Assembly (NCBI GenBank): GCA_034440635.1
Contig: JAOTON010001589.1
Span: 62,001-126,000 of the forward strand
Reading direction: 5' to 3'
DNA from: Lepas anatifera
Lineage: Eukaryota; Arthropoda; Thecostraca; Lepadidae
Length of the DNA: 64,000 nt
The position numbers and the translations under genes were made by a program. This document shows, one piece after another, positions 34,136 through 45,816 of this stretch (the first letter of the stretch is position 1; each line of letters opens with the position of its first letter). Below the pieces are notes generated by a model, which ran no database searches, was not told where the DNA came from, and worked only from the letters and a program-made list of their open reading frames with translations.

Positions 34136-36060
34136 CTGTATATATAAACAGCCCAATTAAAATAACTTAGGTAAAATTTAATCACATTTACGGGTTTCAA
34201 TGGGGTGAGTCAGAGGCGTAGCCAGGGAATTTTTTACGGGGGGGACAGGAGTGGTCCGGCAATGATGACAAGGGGAAAAATTGGCACTTGGCGGATGTAG
34301 GAGACAAGAAGGCACTTGGTCCTCCAATAGCCAATGGGGAGCACATTCCACGTCCATGCTGCTTTCGACGCCCATGACTGCAACTGTTAGAGCGATCGGC
34401 GCGTGTTGCATTTAGGCCTTGAGCAGCGGCTATAAGCGGACTGTGAGGTGCGATATTTCCTACTATCGTTACTGTTTCCGTATTTTCCCAAACCCAATCC
34501 TTTCACCCCGTATGTCGTTTCATTGGTTTTTATTCTCGCTCGGTCCTGTCATGTTTCTCTTTTACAGTATTGCGGATCAGTAAAAACTGTAGAAGGATTG
34601 CCAGACTAGTATACTTTTTAGTATAACATACCAAATGCTACTAGGTTTGTCAACATATTTCACTTTACAGACAATAAAGTGCACAAAAGTCTATTCAATG
34701 GCTCTTTTCTTAAATTTTTAAACTTTATTTATCCACAAAGCTTAAATTTTAACCCTCAAAATAAGGAGATGTTTCCTTTCTTAGTAGATACCAAGAAAAC
34801 AACCAAAATTTTACTAGTAGAAAACTTGAACCAACCTGGGATTCTAGGGCCTTGGCCTGGCCCCCCATTTTTTGGCCGAAAATTTCCTGATGTGAGCCAA
34901 AATGGGATGAAACCGTAGATTCTTATAATGTAAGGAGGAATAGGTGCAGAGGGAGCTGAGCCGCCGCGCGCGGGTGCGGGGCGTTGGCGGCCCGCACTCT
35001 ACATAACCGGCGTCGCGGCGGCAATCTGGACTCTCTCCCCCAAGCCCATCGTCTGTCGTGTGCGCGAGTTTCGGAGTGGTAGCTAGACTAGGATCCGGCA
35101 GCAGCTGTTGGCGTGACTGGTGTGCGAGGTGAGTCATTGGTTGGCGTGTGATTGTGTGAATGTATGTGCCGGGTCCTTAATAACAGTGAGAAAGGTAAAG
35201 TTCTGTGGGTTTTCCTGGGATGAGAGTCCGTTTCGTTCAGCGAAATCTCACTAAAAAACCTCGATATTTCGGGCTGCCCAGACGCATGCTTGGCTGAGCG
35301 CCGCAGTTCACTACTGACCACTACTTTGATGCATTTTTCTCTATTCTGTTAACTTGCCCCGTCCACCATTTCCGGGTGGCAGCCGGAAATAGCACTGCCG
35401 TTGCATCGGACACCCTCCTGCGTAGCCGACCTGTTGTTATACACTGCAGCATTGCCTGTCCCCTCTACCGCGGCAGTAATCCTTCCCGACCCGAGAAGTT
35501 TGCAGGCCTATACCGACCGGGGAGGGTGTCGAAGCCAGAGTACGGGGATCGGCAGCGCCCTATGAGTCTAACATTGACGAATGTTATACCTGATTCCTCG
35601 ACGGGGGATCAAAAATTGTCGTCATTCGGCGCTGGTACCTGGCAAAAGATGACGACCGCCAGATCGCTTCTGGGTGCGAATAGCGGGGCTTTCGTGTTTC
35701 ACATACCTTTTAGGTGGCTATTTGGGTCACAACTGTGAGCGACTAACGGCTGCTTTCCTCACCTTCTACGTCGCGCCCCTGTGCTGTCCCCTCCCCAGCT
35801 TTACAATAACCAGCCGCTGCGAAAGGCAGCGAGGAGCCCAAACTCGAAGAGTTTTTGGTCCCAAAGAGCAAAGTTTGTAGTCAGTACCAGGTTGAAGTCT
35901 GGCTGCCCCCCCCCACTTCTTTGCCGGTGGCGACGCTTATATATTAGGAAACGCATTTTCCATCGTACATTCAAACTGGAATTTCAGACAGCTTGAAACG
36001 AATAAAGGCGTATATCTACCGAATTATTTCAATATGTCAGTTTCCCGGGCTAAAAGGAAT
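34136..36060. other. Intergenic with a small GC-rich, donor-containing stretch
   Basis: No coding gene recognised. 34960-35130 is GC- and CpG-rich and ends in GTGCGAG|GTGAGTCATT, a good 5' splice site, so it could be a non-coding first exon of an unidentified gene; support is weak. 34207-34250 starts with GAGGCGTAGCCAGGG, a MITE-like motif also seen near 36913. Confidence 0.3.
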
Positions 36061-36065
36061 GGCGG

Positions 36066-36340
36066 CCATAGGCGGATCCAGGGGGACGGCAAAGTGGGCA
36101 TGTGATGTGCCCCATAGCTAGATCCAGGGGAAACGGGAGTACGTACCCCCACCATCGACCCTCGGCGCCCCCTGAAATGGCCACGCCCCCTGAAATTTGG
36201 TTTCCCACCCCCCCCCCTGTCCCCCTCCCCCCGGATGCGAAAGTCGGCTCCCACCGATAGGATTTTGCTCCCATCCGATAGGGCTTCCCGGTCAAGAATG
36301 GTGCCCCCGGGAAGGTGCCCCCCTCCCCCGATCGACAATT
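36066..36340 (+). repeat. GGCGGATCCAGG MITE, left part
   Basis: It starts ATAGGCGGATCCAGGGGGAC and matches 33823-34080 in order (CCCCCTGAAATGG, CCGATAGGATTTTG, GATAGGGCTTCCCGGTC). The right terminal repeat is missing; the sequence instead passes into the tandem array beginning about 36341. Confidence 0.65.
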
Positions 36341-38235
36341 CTGCCTGGTCTCAGGGGGCCCCCGAGCTTGGTTTCAGTGGGCCCCTGAGTTTGGCCTCAG
36401 TGGGCTCCCGAGCTTGGTCTCAGGGGGCCCGCCGGGCTTGATCTCAGTGCCCCCTGAAGTTGGTGTCAGGGGCCCTCTGAGCATGGTCTCAGAGTCCCGA
36501 GCTTGGTCTCAGGGCCCCCCAGCGTGGTCTCACGAGCCTTCCGAGCTTGGTCTCAGCGGGGCCCTGAGCTTGCTCTCACGGGCCTTTCTATCTTGGTCTC
36601 AGTGGCCCCCTAGCATCGGTATCGATGGCTCCAGAGTACCGAACATTGATCTCGGGGAGGGGGAGGGAGCAATATTGATTTCGGGGTTCCCCCGACTATC
36701 GGTATCGAGTGACTCATGAGTAAAGCACGAGCATGGGTCTATGGGTGCCGCCGAGCTTGATCTAAGTGGGACCCCGAGCTTGGTCTTAAGAGCCTTCGGA
36801 GTCCGGGCATCAGTATCAAGGGACTCCAGAGCATTGGCCTAGGGGAGGCTAGAGCAATTATTTCAGGAGCCTCCAAATGCTGATCTCGGAGGGCCCCCGA
36901 ATGTGTGGATGCAGTGGCGTAGCCAAAGGGGTTCTAGGGATCCATGGACCCTCTTAGCCCTTGGGTCAATCTGAATCACTGTAAAGGATTCTCTGATCAC
37001 GAGGCTCCCAGAGTCAGTCTCAGGGGTCCCTGAAGATTCGTTCTCAGGGCGTCCCGAGTCGGCCTCAGGGCCCCCGCCCTGAGAGTCGGCCTCAGGGCCC
37101 CCGCCCTGAGAGTCGGTCTCAAGTGCCCCGAAAAATGATTTTTGGGACCTCTGGGAGTTGGTCCCAGGGGGCCCCGAAAGTCGGTCTCAAGGTGCCCCGA
37201 GAGTCGGTCTCAGAGAGTGGGTTTCAGGGCCCCGCGAAAGTCGATTTCTGGAGGACTCTGAGAGTCAATCTCAGAGAACCCCAAGAGTCGGTCACGGGAC
37301 CCCGAGAGTCAATCTCAAGGGACCCCCGAGATTCGATCTCAGGGGCCCCCAGGAGTCGTTTCAGGGGACCCCCGAGTGTGGGTCTCAGGGGCCTCATAGT
37401 CTCACGGGCGTCTCTCTCTCAGGGGTCGATATATCCTTTCAGGTGACTCCGAGAGTTAATCTGGGGGAGACTGCTTACGAGTTTTGGTCTCACGGCGCCA
37501 AGTTAGCCTTAGGCCCCTGATGGCTAACCTGGGGCCACCGAGAGTCAGTCTCAGGAGTGCCAAAGACTTAGTCTCAGGGGTGTTTCCACCCCCCCCGAGT
37601 GTTAGTCTCAGGAGGTGCCCCAGAGTTAGTCTCAGAGGGCTGTCGGAAGTCATTCCCAGCCCCCCCTCCCCCCGAGAGCAAATCCGGGGGCCCGATTGTT
37701 AATCTCAGAGGTGCTGCCGATAACTATTTTCAGAAGCCCCGAGAGATTCTCAGGGGCCCCTCAGTTTTGGTGCCGTGAATCAGTCTCAGAAACTTCCTGA
37801 AATCTAATCGGGAGGGGGGCCGAAAATTAGCCTTGTGAGTGCCGCCCAGTGTTGATCTTAGGCGGCCCCAGAGCTAGTCACAGGGTTCCCGAGAACTGAT
37901 CTCGGGAACCCGAGTCATTTTCAGAGACCTTTCAAGTTTAGTGTAAGGAAAGTCGGAGAGCTAATCTCACAGACCTGAAAATTAGCCTTAGGAGTATTGG
38001 CCTAGGTGGTCTCCAGGATTTAGTCTCAGTGGTCCCCTGGGGCTACCCTCAGGTGTCCCCGAGAGCTAGTCTCAGCGAGCATTCCCCCTCTTCCTCCCCC
38101 CATCGCTCAGAGTTAGCCTCAGGGCCTCATGAGAGTAAGTTCCAGGGGGCCCCAGGAGGCAGTCTCAGGGTACCTTCAAATGCTGGTTTTGGGGGACGCA
38201 AGTACTAATTTGCGGGAAAAGTGTTGTTTTCGGGG
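36341..38235 (+). repeat. Degenerate GC-rich minisatellite, ~20-33 bp unit
   Basis: About 1.9 kb of diverged repeats of the form GTCTCAGGGGCCCCCGAGAG(TC). Unit length and composition vary (CCCGAGCTTGGTCTCAG early, CCCGAGAGTCGGTCTCAGG in the middle, AGTTAGTCTCAG late). The open frames across it are repeat artefacts. It appears to be an expansion of the two-unit GGGCCCCCTGGTC motif present in the MITE at 33823. Confidence 0.85.
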
Positions 38236-39455
38236 GATCCCTAATTGGTTTCAGCGTCATGTCAAATACTAGGCATAAGACTGGAGATCTTCCCTCAACC
38301 TAGGGAGCAGGAGGGGAGGGGGCGATGGGTGGTGGTACTGGATGACCTAACGCTCGCACAGCAATACAAGCCCTATACAAAGCCTATCAGAGACCCAAGG
38401 TCCAAGGGAGTACTGACCTCCCCAACCCCCGGGATCTCCAACCAATGGCTAGGGAGGGGGTGAGTGAGCGGTTTCATCAGTAGGACCGTCCAAGGAATAG
38501 GTATATGAAGCATATGGGGCACACTCGTATATCCCTTTTATTGAGCGTTCTTTTTCGGTTCCATTTGTTTTAGATTTTAGAATACAATACAAAGATATCG
38601 CTTGAGATCCTAAGCGCAATTTGTTTTCGAAACTCGCATGCCTCGGAAAAAGTGTATCTACACCCATTGAGTACCTACCAAAAAAATAGACAAATTGAAA
38701 CTGTCGATCTGGCACCAGTACCGAACGAAAGGCAAAAGTTAATATAGTTTTATCATCCCAAAAACCGCAATTTATATTAACAGGACGAAGGTGGGGCGGG
38801 TGCTCAGATGTATATCACGCTTTGTAGACTGTATATTTTTTCAAATATCCAGACAAATCGAACAGGGAATTTGGCACTTCAGCTGATTTTTATCTATAAG
38901 CTTCGGACAGAAATCAATGAACATAATCCTAAGAAGAAAAAGGTATGACAGGCTGAAAGTAACTAAAAGAGTATGAGCCAAGGCGATAGATATCTTGGGC
39001 CCTTATTGTCTTGGTGATTTGCTTATCTACAACATAGCAAGAGCAAGAAATTAGTTGTGGTGAATTCAATAGGATCTGTCCGCGGAATAGACATTATATA
39101 AAGTCCAGGACACACTCCCATGTCTCTTGTATTTTGATTCGTTCTGCTTTTCATTTCTTTGGAAATTTTCTTGATTAAAGAGTTTATGAATTTGACAACC
39201 GGAAAGAATTGGTAATCAATTCCTACACACAAAAAAATTATTCGTGCTCAAAACGTCTGAAATAACTTCATGATCAAAGCTCTGGTACTCTGAATCAAAG
39301 CACTGATTACCAGAGACCCAAGGCAGCTGGTTCCTGCTCGAGATATTTTCCCACATATATGTGGCCACATTCGCAATGCATGGCAGCAGAAATGGCAGGA
39401 ACAGACCCATAGAAAACTCAGGGTAAAAAACCCGACATCGGTGAGTGGCCGTCCT
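38236..39455. other. Intergenic, no gene recognised
   Basis: AT-rich sequence with only short frames lacking domain motifs. The segments around 38480 and 39080 (AGGA-CC-TCC..., AT-GGGGCACAC-TCGTATA and GTCCAGGACACACTC-like) suggest a weak duplicated block, not pursued. Confidence 0.35.
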
Positions 39456-39456
39456 C

Positions 39457-39756
39457 TCTGCGCACCCATCGCCGTGAGGAGGTGGCTCTGTGCCGACTGC
39501 GAACTGGCCCTCGTTGGCCACTCACCAATATCTGCAGTGTGGTGAAGCCCGACCTCAGTGTCGGCGATGCGCGGCCCCCTTGTCAGTTCAGCACATCCTG
39601 GTGTCGTTTCCGGAATATGCTGCTCTCAGGCTTTCATATTTCGGTTCACGTCATCTCACACTAACACAGCTGATTGGCCCGGCCTCGGATATGATGGAGA
39701 AGGTGCTGGATTATCTCAGAGCCAACGACTTCGTGACTGTATTTGACCCGGGTTGA
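39457..39756 (+). mobile_element. Decayed non-LTR element, C-terminal zinc-knuckle region
   Basis: Two frames join across a frameshift: REEVALCRLRTG in one, then CRRCAAPLSVQHILVSFPEY and LIGPASDMMEKVLDYLRAND in another. The CxxC...HILxxCP pattern (the last Cys is Phe here) with an upstream VxLxRLRxG block is characteristic of the region after RNase H in Jockey/I-type non-LTR elements. Dead fragment. Confidence 0.7.
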
Positions 39757-40585
39757 GGATTTATGTGTTGGTAGGGAGAGTAACAATGAGAAAGTGAGTT
39801 TTTATGAACTGTGCTGTCATCTGATTTTTACTACACATGCCCGCTTTTTACTACACACCCTCTTTGAGAACCTCCCTCCTTCAGCTCTTTTGTATTGTGA
39901 GTCTTTTTGCCTTTTTTCTTTACTTATTTTGTCAGGTTGGATATGGCCGAGCTTCCAATGCTAAGATGACGCTCCTTAGTGATGTTGGTTTCGAGATGTC
40001 TCTTGTCTGCTGAGTAATGTCCGATGCTAACTGTGAAAACGGGCTACGCAAAATTATCGGTATATCGTGCTCTCTTTCTCGCTTTTTATGCTGCTTACTT
40101 TTGCGAGGAACAACACGTTATGTTCCACCCTAGAAAGTATATTACAGAAAAATATGAATTTTAAGTACGAATTGTAATGCCAAAACGATGAAAGAATGGC
40201 CGAAGTTGAAATGGAATCATGAAATGAAGCAGAATAAGATTTCCAAAACAATAAACCACACCCAGCCCATGTATTTTCAACGCACAGTTATACGTACACA
40301 CACTCACATTGCACTAACACCTCGCTTACATTACGACCAACCACTCGCTTCTCTCCACTTGAAGAGATCAGGCCGATGGGCCTGCCGCCTTCGCTCTCCG
40401 GCGTCCGAAGAGTGCCTGAGTAGTCCGAAGAGCCGATGAGTGCCCGAACAGGAGTCTGAAGAAGCCCCTGCATCTCGTTAGTTAGTTAGCTAACGGATTT
40501 TTATAAGGCGTGCTGTGCGAGGCACCTTTGCCCGCCTCTAAAGTATGTGGGAGAATTTTGCGGGGGGTTATTTTAATGTCGCAGA
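39757..40585. other. Intergenic, no gene recognised
   Basis: No convincing coding sequence. 40474-40530 carries a TTAGTTAGTTAGC...TTTTTATAAGGC block that resembles part of repeat D (63730-63770). Confidence 0.35.
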
Positions 40586-40960
40586 ACAAAGGGGGAGCTT
40601 TTTCAAGGAATGGGTCGCGAAGTGTAGCCTTCAGGAATGTAAAGAGCTTGTCCAGCAGCTCAGGGTGACCATTGCCGAGAAGAGGGAGAGGTTTACTGGG
40701 ATATTTCTGATGCGGTACTAGTCTAGCATAGGCTGCTTATGGGCACCGTGCTGGGGACAGTCGATGAGGATATGGTAGGGATTTTCCATGGCAGAGCAGG
40801 TATCACAGGTACCTACACCGCCATAGGCATTTAATTTGGTACGTCCGTTTCTGAGTCTGGTCAGGATGACCTCACGCCGACGACTGTTTTGGCTAGAGCT
40901 GGGCCAGTAGCATGCTCGTCCTCGCCTATTTATCCACTCCTGCGGCGCCGCTCCGCCTGT
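40586..40960 (-). mobile_element. Second decayed non-LTR C-terminal fragment
   Basis: Reading the - strand from about 40890 gives SRRREVILTRLRNGRTKLNA, then CDTCSAMENPYHILIDCPQH, a well-preserved CxxC-N-HILxxCP motif. After a stop and frameshift, PELLDKLFTFLKATLRDPFL follows near 40660. It is the same protein region as 39457-39756 but opposite in strand and diverged, so an independent insertion. Confidence 0.72.
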
Positions 40961-42865
40961 CCCGCAGCTCCTTCACCTGGGGCCAATTCTACTGCCACCG
41001 TGCGGCTGACAGGTGCACTGAAAGTCCAGGCAAAGCCGAGAGATGGCATTGGCTGCCCCAGAATGAACGCTCCAGAGTGCTCGCTGCGAAGTTGGCGCGC
41101 CACCAAAATGGTGGCAGACGGCTGTTGTTTGTGCGGGTGCCGCCGAGTCGCGCGTCCGTCACCGGAGGATGATAATTCGGCCGCCGGCTGTCTGGACTGT
41201 GCGCCGGGAGGAGAGGCCGTTGATCCGATGTGTGCGGCCTTGCCGCTGCCCTGTGCCCGTCGCCAAGGGAGCGTGACCCGATCTGTATGCGGTCACCGGA
41301 CCAAGACGCGCGGCTTTCTCGGCTCCCGCGTCTCCTCCTCGTCTGGAATTTGAAGAGGGAACTTTCCGGCCCGTGAGAACAACGGTTCTGTTTTAGTGAA
41401 GTCTAGAACCGGAACCAGCTGCGATGGCGATGATGAAGCGTAAATGCTGAATTATAACGGCAAATATTTATTAAACTATAGGTTAGGATACAAAAGAAAA
41501 TTGTGAAGGACAATACATATAGCATTAGTTGCTCATATAAATTTTGACGTGTGTCCAGACTGATCTATAACTAACCAAACACATTGACCCTGCTGAACCC
41601 CGTGGTCAAGCTGGAAGTGAACAAGTTGGTGCAACAGTCCTTCTTTTCAGAACTAACAATAACTAAGTTTTCCTTTAGAATGCACCCCTAATAGATTTTT
41701 TTGCAATTATACCTAGTATTTATTTGTAGGTACCCTAGTTATAGTTAACCATCAACGAGTGTCGTTATTCACTATGAATTATTTTCAAACCTAAATTACA
41801 TTTCGTCGAGTAGGTCTATATCTTTACGGAAAAGCCACTGCATCATATACGATATCAAGTTCATCGTTCCCAAGCAAGGTTTCCAGCAATGAGCCAAATT
41901 TAGCCTTCTGCGCACTAAGTGAAATTTCAAACCTTGATCCTGCAATATAGTTCCTGTCACACGAGCATGGGCCACATTAGCCATTACCTCACACACACAC
42001 GAGACATTCCTTTGTTAACGTGACGCTGTGCCGGCAAGATCGTCGAGGGCGTATCGGCCGCAGACCCTGGCCTGTCAGTCGGTGGTGCGCGGCCGCCGCC
42101 GACCTTGGCAGCCGTTTAGGCCCGCCGTTTAAACGCCCCCTGCGTCCGGCCGAAAGGGAAAGGAGGGTTGTTTACGGGGCGCTGAGGTCTCCGCCCGCCT
42201 GGAATTTTAGCGATAGCCGGTCTTTGCTGGTTAGACTTGCAGTGTTTGTAAAGTTTCTCACAGTATACATACATGACCAACAGCAAGGCATGAAAGCAAG
42301 GAAAACAGTTTTCAGCGAGAGTCTATTATACCCTTTTACTGGAAGTGACATGGGCGCTATATGACCTTGAGGGGTTGGCGCGCCCTTAAGCCCAAATAAT
42401 CAATCAAACAGTGCTCGGTAATTGGGCACTCGGTTCCCTGTACGTTGGCTTAAAGCAGTGTCTTCAAGCACATCGAAGAAAACCTGACGGCCTGAAGTTG
42501 TACAGCATCCTTGTATGGTATTGTATTGTACTTACCGCGTGGTACTCATCCATAACAGAATGGCTTTCAGTGCCTCGTCTAAGGAATTTTCACTTGGTGG
42601 GATTTCATATAACTCAACCAACCCTACCCAAAACAAAGGCAGAAATGCTAGAAAGCTTCAGTTGGGAGACAAACCAAGTCAACAAGCAAAAGGAAAAGAA
42701 AAAAGTTGCGCGGTGCAATAGGTGCGTGACGGATGCAAGGAGAATTATAATTTATTTTCATGTTAAAACTGTTCTTTTTTTTGTTCCTGATAATTTTTAT
42801 CCACCCCATATCCACTGTATGTAACACAATACACCAAGATGTAAATGGAGGCAGCGACACGATGG
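40961..42865. other. Intergenic; two CpG-rich stretches, no gene recognised
   Basis: 40961-41370 and 42030-42220 are GC- and CpG-rich. The 154-codon frame at 40889-41353 has Cys/Arg/Pro-rich low-complexity content and overlaps the retroelement fragment at its start, so it is not called a gene. These could be unmethylated promoter-like islands or decayed element sequence. Confidence 0.3.
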
Positions 42866-44065
42866 TTAACCCTTGCCCCGGTGGCGGGTACGAGCCACCT
42901 TCGCCCTGGTGGGGGGCTAAAAAAAGACCCCCCACGATCTCAAAAACTAAGAGAGCTAGAAAAAAGCGCAAAATGGCAATCGAAAGCTCTTCGAAAATGA
43001 TATCGAAAATACTTCGGTCATTTTTCTTGTCAGGTCAATATCAAGGCCACCAGAGGTCAAAACAGGTCAAAATCGCTAATATGAGGTGTACTAAGAAAAC
43101 CTCATATATCTCAGAAACTATGATAGCTAGAAACATTTTTAACACCATTCGAAGGCTCTTGAGATGCGCTTTCATTATAGTGACATTCATTTTCGTGTCA
43201 GGTCAAGGCCTAGGGAGCTACAGGTCACTAAATATTGGACATATTCTTGGGAATGTCCATAGCCACCCATGCATAAGGGCGTTTACTTTTTCGCTAATAG
43301 CTTCCAAACCAAACAAGATACAGCCATAGTTTATGGACCATTGCAATCCTCTTGTCAATACGAATCGAATGATATATGATATTGCTATGCCAGGTCAAAT
43401 TTAAGAATTTGACCTGACCCAGGTCAACGGTATGACCCAACTTGACCTGGTTTGGTCATGATGTATATCATTTGACTTCCAGTGACTCTACAAACACTTT
43501 GGTGACAAAATAAAACCTCTATCTTAGTTTATTCAAAATTTATAGAGAAAACACCAAAAAATGCTTATTTGACCTAAGGTGACCTTTTAAAGGTCACAAG
43601 TCAATTTTTTGGCATCAGCTTCAGAAATGGGCTAAGAGCAAGTCGCAACCGATGTTTGAAGTTGATTCCATCCATACTTACTGAGAAAAGCTCATTTCGT
43701 GATTTTCCCCATGTATTGACAATGGGGAGGTCATGCTCTGCACATGACCTTAGGTCACCAATATCAAAAATCTCGGAACAAATGTTGTAGCTCCTGGTGG
43801 GCCCAATATGTGGTAAGAGTTTCAACTTGATCGATTAACCCTTTACTTAGTTATGCGGTCCTAAGTATTTTTTAGGTGAGGTCACTTCACCTGGCCTGGT
43901 GACCTGACCTGATATGACCTTGAGCCAAAATTTTCAGGAAAGATGTAAAAATGATGAGGGAACAGCTAGAGCAAGTTTTGCGGCGCTGCGCACCGCCGTT
44001 TTTTGGTCACTTCGGAAAAACCCGAGGGAGAGTCTAAAAAGACCCCCCACCCGGGCGAAGGTTAA
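42866..44065 (+). mobile_element. Family-C TTAA MITE, complete
   Basis: Begins TTAACCCTTGCCCCGGTGGC and ends CCACCCGGGCGAAGGTTAA, with both TTAAs present; length 1200 bp. Subterminal AAAAAGACCCCCCAC occurs near both ends. The interior is rich in AGGTCA/TGACCT half-sites. It shares termini and architecture, but not much interior identity, with family A (13436). No transposase; non-autonomous. Confidence 0.85.
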
Positions 44066-44109
44066 GAAACATTTTGAGCTGAAAAACAATACCAGTTTCA
44101 TGAAACTGC

Positions 44110-44318
44110 AACAAATTCCGTTCAGGGATGAGGTGGCTTAGTGAATAGCACCCTTCTCTTCTAAGCCACTGGTCCCGGGTTCAAGTCCCGGCGGAGCCTC
44201 TGAATAAGTCGATCTGATCCCCATAATCCCTTCCAACAGGGTGAGAGTTGGCGATGCCGTAATACCCTGGCAGTTGGTGCGTCGTTAAACCCCAGCAATT
44301 ATTAACAAATTCCGTTCA
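44110..44318 (+). mobile_element. SINE-2 (tRNA-derived) with 15 bp target-site duplication
   Basis: The body, 44125-44303, has box A-like GGTGGCTTAGTGAATAGCAC and box B GGGTTCAAGTCCC, a central region with GATGCCGTAATACCCTGG and an end TTAAACCCCAGCAATTATTA. It is flanked by perfect direct repeats AACAAATTCCGTTCA at 44110-44124 and 44304-44318, the hallmark of target-primed retrotransposition. Intact duplications suggest a fairly recent insertion. Confidence 0.92.
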
Positions 44319-44828
44319 TGCAGGGTGCTTTTCCCATGCTTTCTCCTCCCCAGAGCCCCCACAGGGAGTCCGTCGTCACAGGAACAATTTGTAGGGGTGC
44401 CTTTGATACTTCTATAAAATAAACCTCATGTTTCATTTCATTGCAGCTATGCTCCTGTCCAGATTAAATTGTTATTCAAAAACAACAAAAACCCTTGACA
44501 TATTTACCCACCTTTTTGAAAAAGAACGATTCTTCATCCATCTCAACATATATCTTCTACGTTCTTCACAGATATATATAAGACATAACTCTTAGCCACC
44601 AATCAAAAAAGCATTATGAATAAAAATTCACACTGCCGTCACCCAACCCCGCCTCAGGCATGATAGGCGGGCTTCCAGGTTGACAAGTGACGTGAGGGTT
44701 TTTATGGCATTCGGTTGGATGAGACGAGCATATTTATTGGCTGCAGATTGTATCCAGCTTTATGTATTCGGCGCATTCGCGGGGCTTTTGTCGCACACGT
44801 TGGCGTAGGCCGACATACGCGAGCATTC

Positions 44829-45100
44829 TTCACCCTTGCCCCACCGAGGGGCATAGATCTAACGTTGCTTTCTCCAAAATAACAGAAAAATGACGAGGCG
44901 CAGCACCGTGGTTGAGAGGCCTACCTCTCACTCATTCATTTTCTTATCATCCCTGAATTTTTACTACGGGTCACACCAGGTCAGGTCAGCAGGCCAGGTC
45001 AACCAAGGTCACCTCACTTCAGCTTCTGAGCTCTATCATAGCTACATTTCTAAGCCGATCGATTTGAAACTTCCTACACTTCATGAACCCACCAGGGTCT

Positions 45101-45104
<4 letters not shown>
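44829..45104 (-). repeat. Family-A MITE end fragment, truncated at a (TA)n tract
   Basis: Starts TTCACCCTTGCCCCACCGAG and matches the reverse complement of about 14200-14463 (GATGACGAGGCGC / GTGGTTGAGAGGC, CAGGTCAACCAAGGTCA, GATCGATTTGAAACTTCCTACAC). The match ends where the TA microsatellite begins at 45105. The terminal TTAA has changed to TTCA. Confidence 0.75.

Positions 45105-45137
<33 letters not shown>
45105..45137. repeat. (TA)n microsatellite
   Basis: Uninterrupted TA dinucleotides between a family-A fragment and the first palindrome. Confidence 0.97.
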
Positions 45138-45139
<2 letters not shown>

Positions 45140-45156
45140 GGTTATCACAGACATAA

Positions 45157-45449
45157 TGTGATATAGGTGAACACACAGAAAGTTATTTAAGTTATATTTA
45201 ATTTACAAACGTTTCACTTGTACAGCTTCATCAGTGTAATACCAAATTATAAAAATATCAATATCAAATTACAAAGTTCAGCACACAGCAGGACACAATA
45301 GTTTGAAATATTGTGTCCTGCTGTGTGCTGAACTTTGTAATTTGATATTGATATTTTTATAACTTGGTATTACACTGATGAAGCTGTACAACAGTGAAAC
45401 GTTTGTAAATTAATATAACTTAAATAACTATCTGTGTGTTCACCTATAT

Positions 45450-45453
<4 letters not shown>
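45157..45453. repeat. Near-perfect palindrome, ~144 bp arms, 8 bp spacer
   Basis: Left arm 45157-45300 and right arm 45309-45453 are inverse copies with few differences; the centre is GACACAATA-GTTTGAAA-TATTGTGTC. Each arm carries CTGATGAAGCTGTAC...GTGAAACGTTTGTA in the outward direction (+ strand at 45375-45405; - strand at 45234-45206). A (TA)n tract adjoins the right end and lies 20 bp outside the left. No coding content. Likely a foldback or paired element end. Confidence 0.93.

Positions 45454-45523
<70 letters not shown>
45453..45523. repeat. (TA)n microsatellite
   Basis: About 35 TA dinucleotides joining the palindrome to a Penelope-like 3' end. Confidence 0.97.
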
Positions 45524-45528
<5 letters not shown>

Positions 45529-45766
45529 TTTGAGGCAGGTATCGTTGTACAACACTGAGTGTTGGGCTTTGCTGAGTTTCCTGTTTTGTTTTTGAATGAT
45601 TAAATGTCGTTTTAGTTGAATCTGGTATTTTATCCAATAAGTCTCCGATATTCATTTAAACTTCACTTTTACCGAAGCGTTTGAATTGTATTCTACACAA
45701 TCATTATCCAGGTTATAAAAGTTGTGCTGGGTGCCGCAGTTCATTAAGAATGTAAATACATACATG

Positions 45767-45816
<50 letters not shown>

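Noticed and set aside
33639..34200. Overlapping 115-142 codon frames on both strands
   Set aside because: They coincide with MITE sequences having inverted ends; no domain is recognisable.
36197..37702. Several 60-134 codon frames rich in Pro, Gly and Arg
   Set aside because: They lie in a degenerate minisatellite and are open because the unit lacks stops; frames on both strands and no splice context.
40889..41353. 154-codon Cys/Arg/Pro-rich frame
   Set aside because: GC-rich low-complexity content with no motif, and overlapping a decayed non-LTR fragment on the other strand.
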